Assembly (NCBI RefSeq): GCF_000292915.1
Contig: NC_018514.1
Location: 682,001 to 746,000 of the forward strand
Origin: Burkholderia cepacia GG4
Lineage (GTDB): Bacteria > Pseudomonadota > Gammaproteobacteria > Burkholderiales > Burkholderiaceae
Length of the DNA stretch: 64,000 bases
Reading direction: 5' to 3'
Every line of letters starts with the position of its first letter. Positions within the stretch are counted from its first letter, which is position 1. The position numbers were made by a program, and so were the translations under genes. This document shows, in pieces, positions 16,808-24,822 of this stretch. Below the pieces are notes generated by a model. It searched no databases and had not been told where the DNA came from. It saw only the letters and a program-made list of their open reading frames with translations.

Positions 16808-17415
16808 CACTGTATGACGTAGTGACGCTCACGGTGAAGATCGGCGCGAACGCGCAGGTCTTCGAAGGGATTCAGGCCAGCGGCGATCCGCAAGGCGGCA
16901 AGCTGCTCGGCGCGTGGTACTCGGATATCGGCACGCTCGGCCAGGTGCTGGTACTGCGCGGCTATGAATCGGAGGGCGCGCTCGTCGCCGAGCGCAAGCG
17001 GATGCTGCTCGAAGGCAACCCGTTCGGCTGCGGCGAATGCATCATCGACGTGAAGACGGCCAGCTATGCGCTGTTCCCGTTCCTGCCGCCGATCGAACCG
17101 GCCGTGCATGGCGGCATCTACGAGATGCGCGTGTACGGCACGAAGCTCGGCAGCCTGCAGCACACGATCGACGTGTGGGAGCAGGCGGTGCCGGAACGCA
17201 CCAAGCGCTCACCGCTGGTCGGCGCCATGTATGCGCTCGACGGCGACACGCCGCGGTTCCTGAACATCTGGCCGTATGCGAGCGTGGACGAGCGTTCGCG
17301 CATTCGCGCCGAAGCGGTCAAGGACGGCATCTGGCCGCCGAAGGGCGGCCCGGCCCATCTCACCACCATGGAATCGACGATCTGCGTGCCCGCGCCGTTC
17401 TCGCCGTTGCGCTGA
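16804..17415 (+). CDS. NIPSNAP-family protein, 203 aa
   Basis: The protein has two ferredoxin-like NIPSNAP repeats. The first, from the start to about residue 90, opens with YDVVTLTVKIG. The second starts at IYEMRVYGTKLGSL near residue 104 and ends at about residue 195. Such proteins are small, cytosolic and often encoded beside catabolic enzymes; their reaction is unknown in most cases. Its ATG overlaps the flavoprotein stop (ATGA), so the two are translationally coupled. There is no signal peptide. It may assist the flavoprotein or act on its unstable product, but nothing in the sequence proves this. Confidence 0.8.
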   Translation: MTLYDVVTLTVKIGANAQVFEGIQASGDPQGGKLLGAWYSDIGTLGQVLVLRGYESEGALVAERKRMLLEGNPFGCGECIIDVKTASYALFPFLPPIEPAVHGGIYEMRVYGTKLGSLQHTIDVWEQAVPERTKRSPLVGAMYALDGDTPRFLNIWPYASVDERSRIRAEAVKDGIWPPKGGPAHLTTMESTICVPAPFSPLR

Positions 17416-17454
17416 GCGGGCTGCGTGTTGCGCCATGACGCTCAAGGAGACGAT

Positions 17455-18288
17455 ATGACCCAGCCTCAATCCCGCGCGCTGTCGCTGTCGGCGCTGACCG
17501 TGCTCGAACTGAATCCGCCGCAGATGGTGCAATGCGCCGTCGACGCGGGCTACGACTACGTCGGCCTGCGACTGCTCCCGGCCACCGACACCGAGGTTCG
17601 CCACGAGATCGTCGGCGATACGCCGCTCAAGCGCGAAACGCTGGCGATCCTGCGCGATACGGGCATGCGCGTGCTCGACGTCGAGATCGCGCGCCTGAAG
17701 CCCGATACCGACGTGACGCACTACCTGCCGATGCTCGAAACGGCGGCGGAACTCGGCGCGCGCTACGTCCTCGTGGCCGGCAACGATCCCGACGAAGCGC
17801 GCACCGTCGACCGGCTCGGCCGGCTCTGCGACCTGGCCGCGCCGCTCGGCCTGTCGCCGTCGCTGGAGCCGATGCCGTGGACCGACGTGAAGGACATCGG
17901 CGCCGGTGCGCGCATCGTCGACGCGTGCGGCCGGCGCAACACCGGGCTGATCGTCGACCCGATCCACTTCGATCGCGCAGGCTCGTCGCTCGACGCGTTG
18001 CGTGCGTTGCCGCACGCGTACTTCGGCTACGTGCAGTTCTGCGATGCGCCGGCCGAGCGGCCGACCGACGTCGACACGCTGCTGTTCCAGGCACGCTGCG
18101 CGCGGATGGTGCCGGGCGATGGCGGTCTCGACCTCGCGGGCATCCTGCGCGCGCTGCCCGCTCACTTGCCGGTGAGCGTCGAGGTGCCGAACGAAGCGTG
18201 GGCGACGACGACGTCCGCCGTCGAGCGGGCGCACCGCCTGCGCGAGGCCACGCTTGCCGTGATCGACGCGGCGGCCGTGCCGGCCTGA
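17455..18288 (+). CDS. TIM-barrel isomerase/dehydratase, AP-endonuclease-2 fold, 277 aa
   Basis: This belongs to the sugar-phosphate isomerase/epimerase superfamily (xylose-isomerase-like TIM barrel). Metal-binding acidic residues sit in the expected places: Glu in LEPMPW near residue 141, Asp in IVDPIHF near 164, and Glu in SVEVPNE near 245. The same fold includes 3-dehydroshikimate dehydratases of the AsbF/QuiC type as well as IolE and hydroxypyruvate isomerase. With a shikimate-dehydrogenase-like enzyme in the regulon, a dehydratase making a protocatechuate-type aromatic is attractive but unproven. AAGGAG lies 8 nt before the ATG at 17455, which decides the start over an earlier in-frame codon. 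It is third in the plus-strand operon. Confidence 0.82.
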   Translation: MTQPQSRALSLSALTVLELNPPQMVQCAVDAGYDYVGLRLLPATDTEVRHEIVGDTPLKRETLAILRDTGMRVLDVEIARLKPDTDVTHYLPMLETAAELGARYVLVAGNDPDEARTVDRLGRLCDLAAPLGLSPSLEPMPWTDVKDIGAGARIVDACGRRNTGLIVDPIHFDRAGSSLDALRALPHAYFGYVQFCDAPAERPTDVDTLLFQARCARMVPGDGGLDLAGILRALPAHLPVSVEVPNEAWATTTSAVERAHRLREATLAVIDAAAVPA

Positions 18289-18402
18289 TCGCGCGGCGGC
18301 CGCCTTCGCGACCCAACGGCCCGATCGGCGCCAGGCATCGCGCCGGCACGCGGATCGGGCATTCAACAAGACAACAAGAACAAAACTCTCGGAGACATCA
18401 GC

Positions 18403-19809
18403 ATGACTTCCTCGCAGACGGCCCGACGGCCGAAGCATCATATTCAGGATCGCGAATCGAAAGACGCGCGCTCGCTCGACGTTCAACAGTTTCTCGATAC
18501 GCGGCCGGTAGGTCGGTTCCAGTGGTTCGTGCTGTTGTTGTGCATGCTGATCGTGATGCTCGACGGGCTCGACACGGTGATGATCGGCTTTATCGCGCCG
18601 TCGATTTCCAGCGCCTGGTCGATTCCGCGTGACGCGCTGGGCCCGGTGATGAGCGGCGGCCTGCTCGGTCTCGCATTCGGCGCGCTCACGGCTGGCCCGA
18701 TGTCCGATCGCTTCGGCCGCAAGACGGTGATGGTCAGCGCGGTGATGTTCTTCGGTCTGTGGAGCATTGCATCGGCATTCGCGACCGGGGTGGTGTCGCT
18801 GACGGTGCTGCGCTTCCTGACCGGCATCGGCCTGGGCGCGTCGATGCCGAATGCGGCCACCCTGATGGCGGAGTATGCGCCGCCGCGGCGGCGCGCGTTG
18901 ATGGTGACGGCCGTGTTCTGCGGCTTCACGTTCGGTGCGGCAGGCGGCGGCTTCGTGAGCGCGTGGCTGATCGAAACGTGGGGCTGGCATTCGGTCCTGC
19001 TGCTCGGCGGCGTGCTGCCGATCGCGTACGTGCCCATCCTCGTCAAATGGCTGCCCGAATCCGCGCGGTATCTCGCGCTGTCGGAGCGGCGCCGCGCACG
19101 GCTCATCGGCGTGCTGAATCGCGTGCAACCTGCGGTCGCTGACGAACGGACGCGTTTCGTGTCGGCCGAACCGGCACGCGACGCGCGCAGCCCCGTCCGC
19201 GCCATTCTGTCGCGCGAACACGTGTTCGGCACGGTGATGCTGTGGATCTGCTACTTCGCGGGGTTGCTGACCGTCTATCTGCTCGGCAACTGGCTGCCGA
19301 CGCTGATTCGCGGCCTCGGGTTTTCGCTGGCCGAAGCGGCAATCGTCGGCGCGTTGTTCCAGGCGGGCGGGACGGTCGGCTCGCTGCTGATCGGCTGGCA
19401 GATGGACCGGTTCAACCCGCACGCCGCGCTCGGCGCGACCGTGCTGGCCGGCGGTGCGCTGGCCTGGTACATGGGCGTGTCGGCGCACCCGTTCAGCGTG
19501 ATCTGCGTGCTCGCGTTCGGCATCGGTTACTGCATGAACGGTTCGAATACGGGCTTCTGCGCGCTGGCGGCTGGCTCCTATCCGACCGAGATGCGGGCCA
19601 CCGGGACGAGCTGGATGCTCGGGATCGGCCGCTTCGGCGGCATTGCGGGCGCGATGTTGGGCGCGGCCATGCTCCATGCGAACTGGAGCTTCGGCCAGGT
19701 CTTCGCGGCGCTTGCGGTGCCCGCGGCCGTGGGCGGAGCAGCGGTGCTGCTCAAGGGGGCGCGCCATCGCGGGACGTTCGTGGCCGTGAGCGGGGCGGCC
19801 GGCCATTGA
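18403..19809 (+). CDS. MFS transporter, AAHS (aromatic acid:H+ symporter)-like, 468 aa
   Basis: This is a twelve-helix inner-membrane symporter. The first helix contains MLIVMLDGLDTVMIGFIAP, with the Asp pattern of the PcaK/MhpT group. Motif A (GPMSDRFGRK) is near residue 102, and a large cytosolic loop falls near residues 215-265. A 50-residue polar N-terminal tail precedes the first helix, as in several AAHS members. A ribosome-binding site (CTCGGAGACATC) precedes the ATG. It follows the TIM-barrel gene after 114 bp and precedes the IclR gene, and gives the cluster a second uptake route beside the ABC importer. Aromatic or hydroaromatic acids (quinate, shikimate, protocatechuate) are typical cargo of the family. 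Confidence 0.87.
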   Translation: MTSSQTARRPKHHIQDRESKDARSLDVQQFLDTRPVGRFQWFVLLLCMLIVMLDGLDTVMIGFIAPSISSAWSIPRDALGPVMSGGLLGLAFGALTAGPMSDRFGRKTVMVSAVMFFGLWSIASAFATGVVSLTVLRFLTGIGLGASMPNAATLMAEYAPPRRRALMVTAVFCGFTFGAAGGGFVSAWLIETWGWHSVLLLGGVLPIAYVPILVKWLPESARYLALSERRRARLIGVLNRVQPAVADERTRFVSAEPARDARSPVRAILSREHVFGTVMLWICYFAGLLTVYLLGNWLPTLIRGLGFSLAEAAIVGALFQAGGTVGSLLIGWQMDRFNPHAALGATVLAGGALAWYMGVSAHPFSVICVLAFGIGYCMNGSNTGFCALAAGSYPTEMRATGTSWMLGIGRFGGIAGAMLGAAMLHANWSFGQVFAALAVPAAVGGAAVLLKGARHRGTFVAVSGAAGH

Positions 19810-19847
19810 CGCCGAGCGTGGCGCGCAAATTCGCTTGAATTCCAGTG

Positions 19848-19862
19848 TGGAATTATGTTCTT
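19848..19862. promoter_or_regulatory. IclR-type operator, copy 5 (imperfect)
   Basis: TGGAATTATGTTCTT has the exact left arm and three of six bases of the right arm, 34 bp before the IclR start codon. A right half-site ATTCCA at 19839-19844 is centred about 18 bp upstream. Its position suggests autoregulation. Confidence 0.55.
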
Positions 19863-19895
19863 ATTTGACATTCACCATACGGACGAGAAGGCGCC

Positions 19896-20759
19896 ATGGC
19901 AGGAAATCTCGAGCGTGCGCTCGCAGTGCTGGAATTGCTGGCAAAGAACGGCGGACGCATGCCGTTGGCCACCATTGCCGATACGCTGAACATTCCCCGC
20001 AGCGGCACGCATCGCCTGCTGTCGATGCTGATCGACGAGGGGTTCGTGCGTCAGGACGAGGAACACGGCGAGTATATGCTGGCGCTGAAGCTGGTGTCGC
20101 TTGCGCTGATCTACTTGTCGACGAGCGGGGTGTTCGACATATCCCAGCCGGTGCTCGATCGCCTGGCCGAGTCGTCCGGCGAACTTGCACGGCTCGGCGT
20201 GGTCGAGGGCGATCACATCACGTTCGTCGGCAAGGCGCAGGGCGCGAAGTCCGGGCTGCGTTACGACCCGGACATGGGAAGCCAGCCGCCGCTGCATTGC
20301 ACCGCGAGCGGCCAGGCGTGGCTTGCGACACTGCCCGACGAACGCGCGATCGAACTGGTGTCGAGGCAGGGTGGACTCAGTGCGAAGGCACAGAGTGTGC
20401 CTCGCGCGCCGAAGACGATCCAGCAGTTCCTGAAAGATCTGAGCGGCGCGCGCGCGCGCGGTTACGGGATGGCGATCGAGACGTACGAGGTCGGCATGAC
20501 ATCGATCGCGGCAGCGGTGCGCAATCCGGTCACGAACGAAGTGGTCGGTATCGTGAGCCTCGCCGGCCCGACGAGCCGCTTGCCGGAATCGCGACTGAAG
20601 GAACTCGCGCCGCTATTGCTCGCGGCCGCGTCGGACATGAGCGCGGCCACGCTGGGTTCGCCGTGGTTCAAGCGGACTGCCGTGGCAGGCGTGTCGGCAG
20701 AAGCGGAGCCGATTCCAGCAGCGAAGGCGGCGACACGCGGGCGCTCGTCGAAGCGATAG
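19896..20759 (+). CDS. IclR-family transcriptional regulator, 287 aa
   Basis: The N-terminal winged helix-turn-helix (about residues 4-65, with LATIADTLNIPRSGTHRLLS) is followed by the IclR effector domain, ending with the conserved segment IAAAVRNPVTNEVVGIVSLAG near residues 205-225. IclR proteins bind 15-bp palindromes and respond to pathway intermediates such as aromatic acids. It closes the plus-strand gene block. The best argument for its role is the repeated TGGAAT operator at its own promoter and at three other promoter regions of the cluster. Whether it activates or represses cannot be told from sequence. Confidence 0.88.
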   Translation: MAGNLERALAVLELLAKNGGRMPLATIADTLNIPRSGTHRLLSMLIDEGFVRQDEEHGEYMLALKLVSLALIYLSTSGVFDISQPVLDRLAESSGELARLGVVEGDHITFVGKAQGAKSGLRYDPDMGSQPPLHCTASGQAWLATLPDERAIELVSRQGGLSAKAQSVPRAPKTIQQFLKDLSGARARGYGMAIETYEVGMTSIAAAVRNPVTNEVVGIVSLAGPTSRLPESRLKELAPLLLAAASDMSAATLGSPWFKRTAVAGVSAEAEPIPAAKAATRGRSSKR

Positions 20760-20843
20760 GGCTTCGCACGACAACGTTGAGGTGGCGGGTTGGGTGTGAA
20801 GGGCTGCCAGGGCGCTCGACCGAATAGGCTCCCCGTCGGCGTA

Positions 20844-21116
20844 TCACTGTGGCGCGGGTAAAGGTACGCGTGAGCTGGTTGGAAACGCAATGGTCCAGCC
20901 AGGTCCGTCGCACTCGGTATTCGCTTTCGCCATTCGAATCGCCTCGTCGAAGGTGCGTTGGGTAGCGACGTGCCGATTATCGACGCTCACCAGCCAGTTT
21001 CCGGTGGTTTGGCACCAGCGGATGCGCCGCTCATCCAGTAACGCGGATAGCCATCGCCACAACGCCGCATCGACCGCATTTGCTGCTGCCGCCGCCTCAG
21101 CTCGTACCAAATGCAT
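20844..21116 (-). CDS. Small hypothetical protein, 90 aa
   Basis: The minus-strand frame beginning MHLVRAEAAAAANAVDAAL reads like a genuine protein: a helical start with balanced Trp and acidic residues (LWRWLSALLDERRIRW, then WLVSVDNRHVATQRTFDEA). The open frame upstream of this start is arginine- and cysteine-rich and overlaps the opposite-strand permease scrap, so I exclude it. No clear Shine-Dalgarno sequence is present, and I do not recognise the family. It lies between the IclR gene and a truncated permease, at the right edge of the catabolic cluster. Confidence 0.4.
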   Translation of the reverse strand: MHLVRAEAAAAANAVDAALWRWLSALLDERRIRWCQTTGNWLVSVDNRHVATQRTFDEAIRMAKANTECDGPGWTIAFPTSSRVPLPAPQ

Positions 21117-21267
21117 TGGGTTCGTAAGAATGTACCCAGCATGTCGGCGCCGGACCCTCGCAAGACGCGTGCGCAGGTCCGATTTCTTCCCTGCGCACGC
21201 GAAATGCCATCTGCGAAATCGGCGCCGACCAGAGCACACCGTAAGCGCCGGGCATGACCGGCGCTCG

Positions 21268-21492
21268 CACTTTGCGACCTTTCCCGCCATCAGCGTCGTG
21301 GGATTCGGCTACTTCCTGTACGCGATGATCGGCAACGTCTCGCTGATGGCCGGCACGTCTTCGGTCGTCGTGTCGATCCTGCCATGGATGACGCCGGCGA
21401 TTGCCGTCGCCGGTGCTATATTCGCGGCGTGGCTGCGGCATGTGCGGCCGGCGGTCTATGCGCGGATCGGGCGATTCCTGAGCGATAGCTGA
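21268..21492 (+). pseudogene. C-terminal remnant of an APC-family amino-acid permease
   Basis: From about 21268 the plus strand reads FPAISVVGFGYFLYAMIGN, then VSLMAGTSSVVVSILPWMTP, then AIAVAGAIFAAWLRH, ending with a normal stop at 21492. These are the last two membrane helices of an amino-acid permease of the APC superfamily. The preceding sequence in this frame is not membrane-like, so some 85 percent of the gene is missing. It marks the right side of the catabolic cluster, as the aldo/keto reductase scrap marks the left. Confidence 0.65.
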
Positions 21493-22586
21493 CCATGCGA
21501 AATACTTCCGAAATTGGCCCGCTTTTCTTGATTAGGTATACGTATCAATTGGATGGGTTGGAAGATTCTTAGGCTGACAGGTTTCTGGGGGGAGTGTCGC
21601 TGCCGCGTTGTTGACGTGTGACGCGGCGGCACCAGATCGCGTCACCCGGTTGGCAATGGGGGTATGGCGAAATAGGTGAGGCTCGATGACGGGGCCTCCT
21701 GCTTCAGCCTGACAGGCTTCAAGGGTAACGAAGATCTTGGGGTGGCCTGACGAACGAGTTTGTCTACCAGTGCGACGTTCCGTACAGGATGGAGCAGGGT
21801 ACACCTTCACGCCGGCGCTGATCCTTGACGGCGGCGCTCGGCATACGCGCTTCGAAGGACGCCAGGACGGCGAGTCCGGTCGCGGAACCCGGCGGCCACT
21901 CGAATAATCGTTCGAGAGCGTACGGATTCAACATACTGTTCGGATTGATAGGTCGGGTCGATCTCGAACGCGTCGGCCTGGGTTAACCACGGCATATGAA
22001 GAAAAACGAAAAAATGCCTCGGTTGGCGTGAATAGAGAATCAGAACGATTCGCGGATGCGGATTGTCGCCTTGATGCGGCATTGTCCGCTGCGGACGAAA
22101 ACCTCGCGATCGAGGAAAGCCGGAACGGAATCTTTCATTTTTATTTCGGCAGTTGCTTCCATCATGTCGCGCGTCCTGACAGGTTGTAAGAACCCTTCCA
22201 AAAGCGACATCAAGGATGTACTACATTGAGAAAGCACTGCATGCCGTGCCGGCGGAACAGGGCCGAGTTTGCCGGTCCGTCGCGGATCGAAATGCAAGCT
22301 TTCTGCTGCACGTGTCGGAGGAAAAGTCCCTTGGAAGCTCAAATCCGCAAGAGCCTTTATACTCGCGTCCGAGCGCTATAGCCGTGATGTCGGCAGCTCA
22401 GGACAGCATGAAGCGAGCCAGATTCCGCATCGGAGATGAGAGATCTGATTCATGGAACGCCCGGGTTTTTCGAGGGCGCTGGTACGTACTTCCGCTTCGC
22501 TCGAATTCGATCCTGACTCAATCCGGTATCACAGGGCAGGGTGTCAAAGCCGAAGCCTGTCATGCCAAAAAATCATCGATATAACC
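21493..22586. other. 1.1-kb stretch with no convincing gene
   Basis: This stretch looks less GC-rich than its surroundings and has no frame with protein-like composition plus a start signal. The best small candidate is a 41-codon minus-strand frame at 22040-22165 (MMEATAEIKMKDSV) with an AGGA-like site upstream; I rate it under 0.25. The region before 22587 should hold the promoter of the dehydrogenase operon. It may be decayed sequence left by the rearrangement that truncated the permease. Confidence 0.45.
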
Positions 22587-23162
22587 ATGAACGTGAACCC
22601 CCACGCCCCAACCGAAACTTCGGACGTCAAGCGAAGATCGGTATTGAAAACGATGGTGGCCGTCCTGGCGCAAGCCGGCCTGCTCGCTGTGTTTCCAACG
22701 CACTCGATTGCCGAGCAATCGATCAATGCCTCCGACTTCCTGGCGTTGTCGAAGGCGCTGACCGGGCATCCGGGCCTGAACGACACGATGGCCACGCGCC
22801 TGTACGACGCGTTGCGCAAGGCCGACAGCGGCTTCGTCGCGCGTGCGTTCGCGCTTGCGAAGCTCGTGCACGCAGGCCAGACCCCGCAGCAACTTCTCGC
22901 CGACGCCGACAAGGCCGGCCTGCAGGACACGGTCCATGCGATCGTTGCCGCGTGGTACACCGGCACCGTCGGTCACGGGCAGCATGCCGTGATGGTCGCG
23001 TATGCCGATGCGTTGATGTACGGCACGGTTGGCGACGGGATGAGCCCGCCGACCTACTGCGCGAACGGGCCGCTCTGGTGGGTTGCCGAGCCGCCACCTG
23101 CGAACGTGGCGCCGCCGCGCGCGCGAACCGCATCCGAAGCCCGTCCTCACCAGCAAGCCTAA
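22587..23162 (+). CDS. Small (gamma) subunit of a membrane FAD dehydrogenase, 191 aa
   Basis: This is a Tat-exported partner subunit of the sorbitol/glucose/gluconate dehydrogenase type. The signal KRRSVLKTMVAVLAQAGLLA is at residues 13-32. The mature part is helical, with ASDFLALSKALTG, YDALRKADSGF and HAIVAAWYTGTVG segments that match the hitch-hiker subunit of the Burkholderia FAD glucose dehydrogenase complex. That subunit carries the folded flavoprotein through the Tat system. The start at 22587 excludes 45 upstream residues with no Tat logic. The flavoprotein gene follows after 3 bp. Confidence 0.8.
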   Translation: MNVNPHAPTETSDVKRRSVLKTMVAVLAQAGLLAVFPTHSIAEQSINASDFLALSKALTGHPGLNDTMATRLYDALRKADSGFVARAFALAKLVHAGQTPQQLLADADKAGLQDTVHAIVAAWYTGTVGHGQHAVMVAYADALMYGTVGDGMSPPTYCANGPLWWVAEPPPANVAPPRARTASEARPHQQA

Positions 23163-23165
23163 GTC

Positions 23166-24818
23166 ATGAAAACTCCTGTATTTGAATCGAATGGCGACGT
23201 GTCGGCCGACGCGGTGATCGTCGGCTCCGGCGTGGTCGGCGGCTTGATCGCCGATCAACTGGTGAGCCAGGGTTACTCGGTGCTGATTCTCGAAGCCGGG
23301 CTGCGCATCGAGCGTGGCCAAGCCGTCGAAAACTGGCGCAACATGCCGTTCGACAATCGTGTCGGCTCGGACTTCCAGGGCCTTTATCCGCAAGCGCCGA
23401 ATGCCCCGGCGCCGCTTTACTTCCCGAAGAACGACTACGTCGGGCTGAGCGGCCCGGATGGCCAGAGCTTCCAGCAAGGCTATCTGCGCACGGTGGGCGG
23501 CACGACGTGGCACTGGGCGGCGTCGAGCTGGCGGCACCTGCCGGTCGACTTCAAGATGAAGTCGACCTATGGCGTCGGCCGCGACTGGCCGATCTCGTAT
23601 GAGGATCTCGAGCCGTACTATTGCCGCGCCGAAGAGGAAATGGGCGTCGCGGGTCCGAGCGATCCGGCGATGCAGTCGCCTTCGCAGCGCAGCCGTCCGT
23701 ATCCGATGGACATGGTGCCGTGGGGCCACGGCGACAAGTACTTCGCCGAAGTCGTGAACGCGCACGGCTACCGGTCGATTCCGATTCCGCAGGCACGCAG
23801 CACGCGGCCGTGGAACGGCCGCCCGACCTGCTGCGGCAACAACAACTGCCAGCCTATCTGCCCGATCGGCGCGATGTACAACGGCATTCACCACATCGAG
23901 CGCGCCGAGCGCAAGGGTGCGAAGGTGCTCGCCGAGTCCGTCGTCTACAAGATCGACACTGACGAGAACAACCGCGTGACCGCGGTGCACTGGTACGACT
24001 CGAACCGCAAGTCGCACAAGGCGAGCGGCAAGGTATTCGTGCTCGCATGCAACGGCATCGAGACGCCGCGCCTGTTGCTGCTCGCCGCGAACTCGCGCAA
24101 CCCGAACGGCATCGCGAACGCGTCCGATCAGGTCGGCCGCAACATGATGGATCACTCGGGCTTCCACTGTACGTTCCTCGCGGACAAGCCGATGTGGCTC
24201 GGCCGCGGCCCCGCGCAGAGCAGCTGCATCGTCGGCCCGCGCGACGGCGAGTTCCGCTCGAAGTACTCGGCGAACAAGATGATCCTGAACAACATTTCGC
24301 GCGTCGGTCCCGCGACCAAGCAGGCACTGGCCCTTGGTCTCGTCGGCCAGGAGCTCGACGAGGAAATCCGTCGCCGCTCGATCTACGGCGTCGATCTGTC
24401 GATCAGTCTCGAGCCGCTGCCGGAAGCGAGCAACCGGCTGACGCTCAGCAAGACGCGCGTCGACCCGCTCGGCCTCGCATGCCCGGACATCCACTACGAC
24501 GTGGGCGACTATGTGCGTGACGGCTATGTCGCCGCGCACACGCAGCTCGAGCACATCGCCAGCCTGTTCAACGCGGTCGAGCTCGATATCACGAAGACGC
24601 TGAACGCGAACAACCACATCATGGGCGGCACGATCATGGGTTCGAATCCGAAGGACTCGGTCGTCGACGGCGATTGCCGCACGCACGACCACCCGAACCT
24701 GTGGTTGCCCGGCGGTGGCGCGATGCCGTCTGCCTCCGTCGTCAACACGACGCTGTCGATGGCCGCGCTCGGCGTGAAGGCGGCGGATTCGATTTCTGCG
24801 AGCCTCGCGAAGGGTTAA
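23166..24818 (+). CDS. GMC-family FAD dehydrogenase, catalytic subunit, 550 aa
   Basis: The ADP-binding motif VGSGVVGG is at residues 19-26. The segment GGTTWHWAASSWR near 111 and TCCGNNNCQPIC (cysteines 222, 223, 228 and 232) match the catalytic subunit of Burkholderia FAD glucose dehydrogenase, where such cysteines hold a 3Fe-4S cluster that passes electrons to the cytochrome subunit. The catalytic His484 lies in NANNHIMGG, and N527 in VVNTT. It has no signal peptide and should be exported with the small subunit. The substrate is a sugar, polyol or sugar acid; glucose, sorbitol and gluconate (2-position) are all possible. The operon order small-flavoprotein-cytochrome is canonical. Confidence 0.88.
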   Translation: MKTPVFESNGDVSADAVIVGSGVVGGLIADQLVSQGYSVLILEAGLRIERGQAVENWRNMPFDNRVGSDFQGLYPQAPNAPAPLYFPKNDYVGLSGPDGQSFQQGYLRTVGGTTWHWAASSWRHLPVDFKMKSTYGVGRDWPISYEDLEPYYCRAEEEMGVAGPSDPAMQSPSQRSRPYPMDMVPWGHGDKYFAEVVNAHGYRSIPIPQARSTRPWNGRPTCCGNNNCQPICPIGAMYNGIHHIERAERKGAKVLAESVVYKIDTDENNRVTAVHWYDSNRKSHKASGKVFVLACNGIETPRLLLLAANSRNPNGIANASDQVGRNMMDHSGFHCTFLADKPMWLGRGPAQSSCIVGPRDGEFRSKYSANKMILNNISRVGPATKQALALGLVGQELDEEIRRRSIYGVDLSISLEPLPEASNRLTLSKTRVDPLGLACPDIHYDVGDYVRDGYVAAHTQLEHIASLFNAVELDITKTLNANNHIMGGTIMGSNPKDSVVDGDCRTHDHPNLWLPGGGAMPSASVVNTTLSMAALGVKAADSISASLAKG

Positions 24819-24822
24819 ACCG

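Noticed and set aside
17209..19806. An 865-codon open frame on the minus strand opposite the NIPSNAP, TIM-barrel and MFS genes
   Set aside because: It is His/Arg/Ala-rich, has no domain or start signal, and lies opposite three well-recognised genes. Such frames arise from GC-rich third positions.
22560..24692. A 710-codon minus-strand open frame opposite the GMC dehydrogenase
   Set aside because: Its composition is not protein-like, and the plus strand carries the cysteine motif and FAD motif of a known family.
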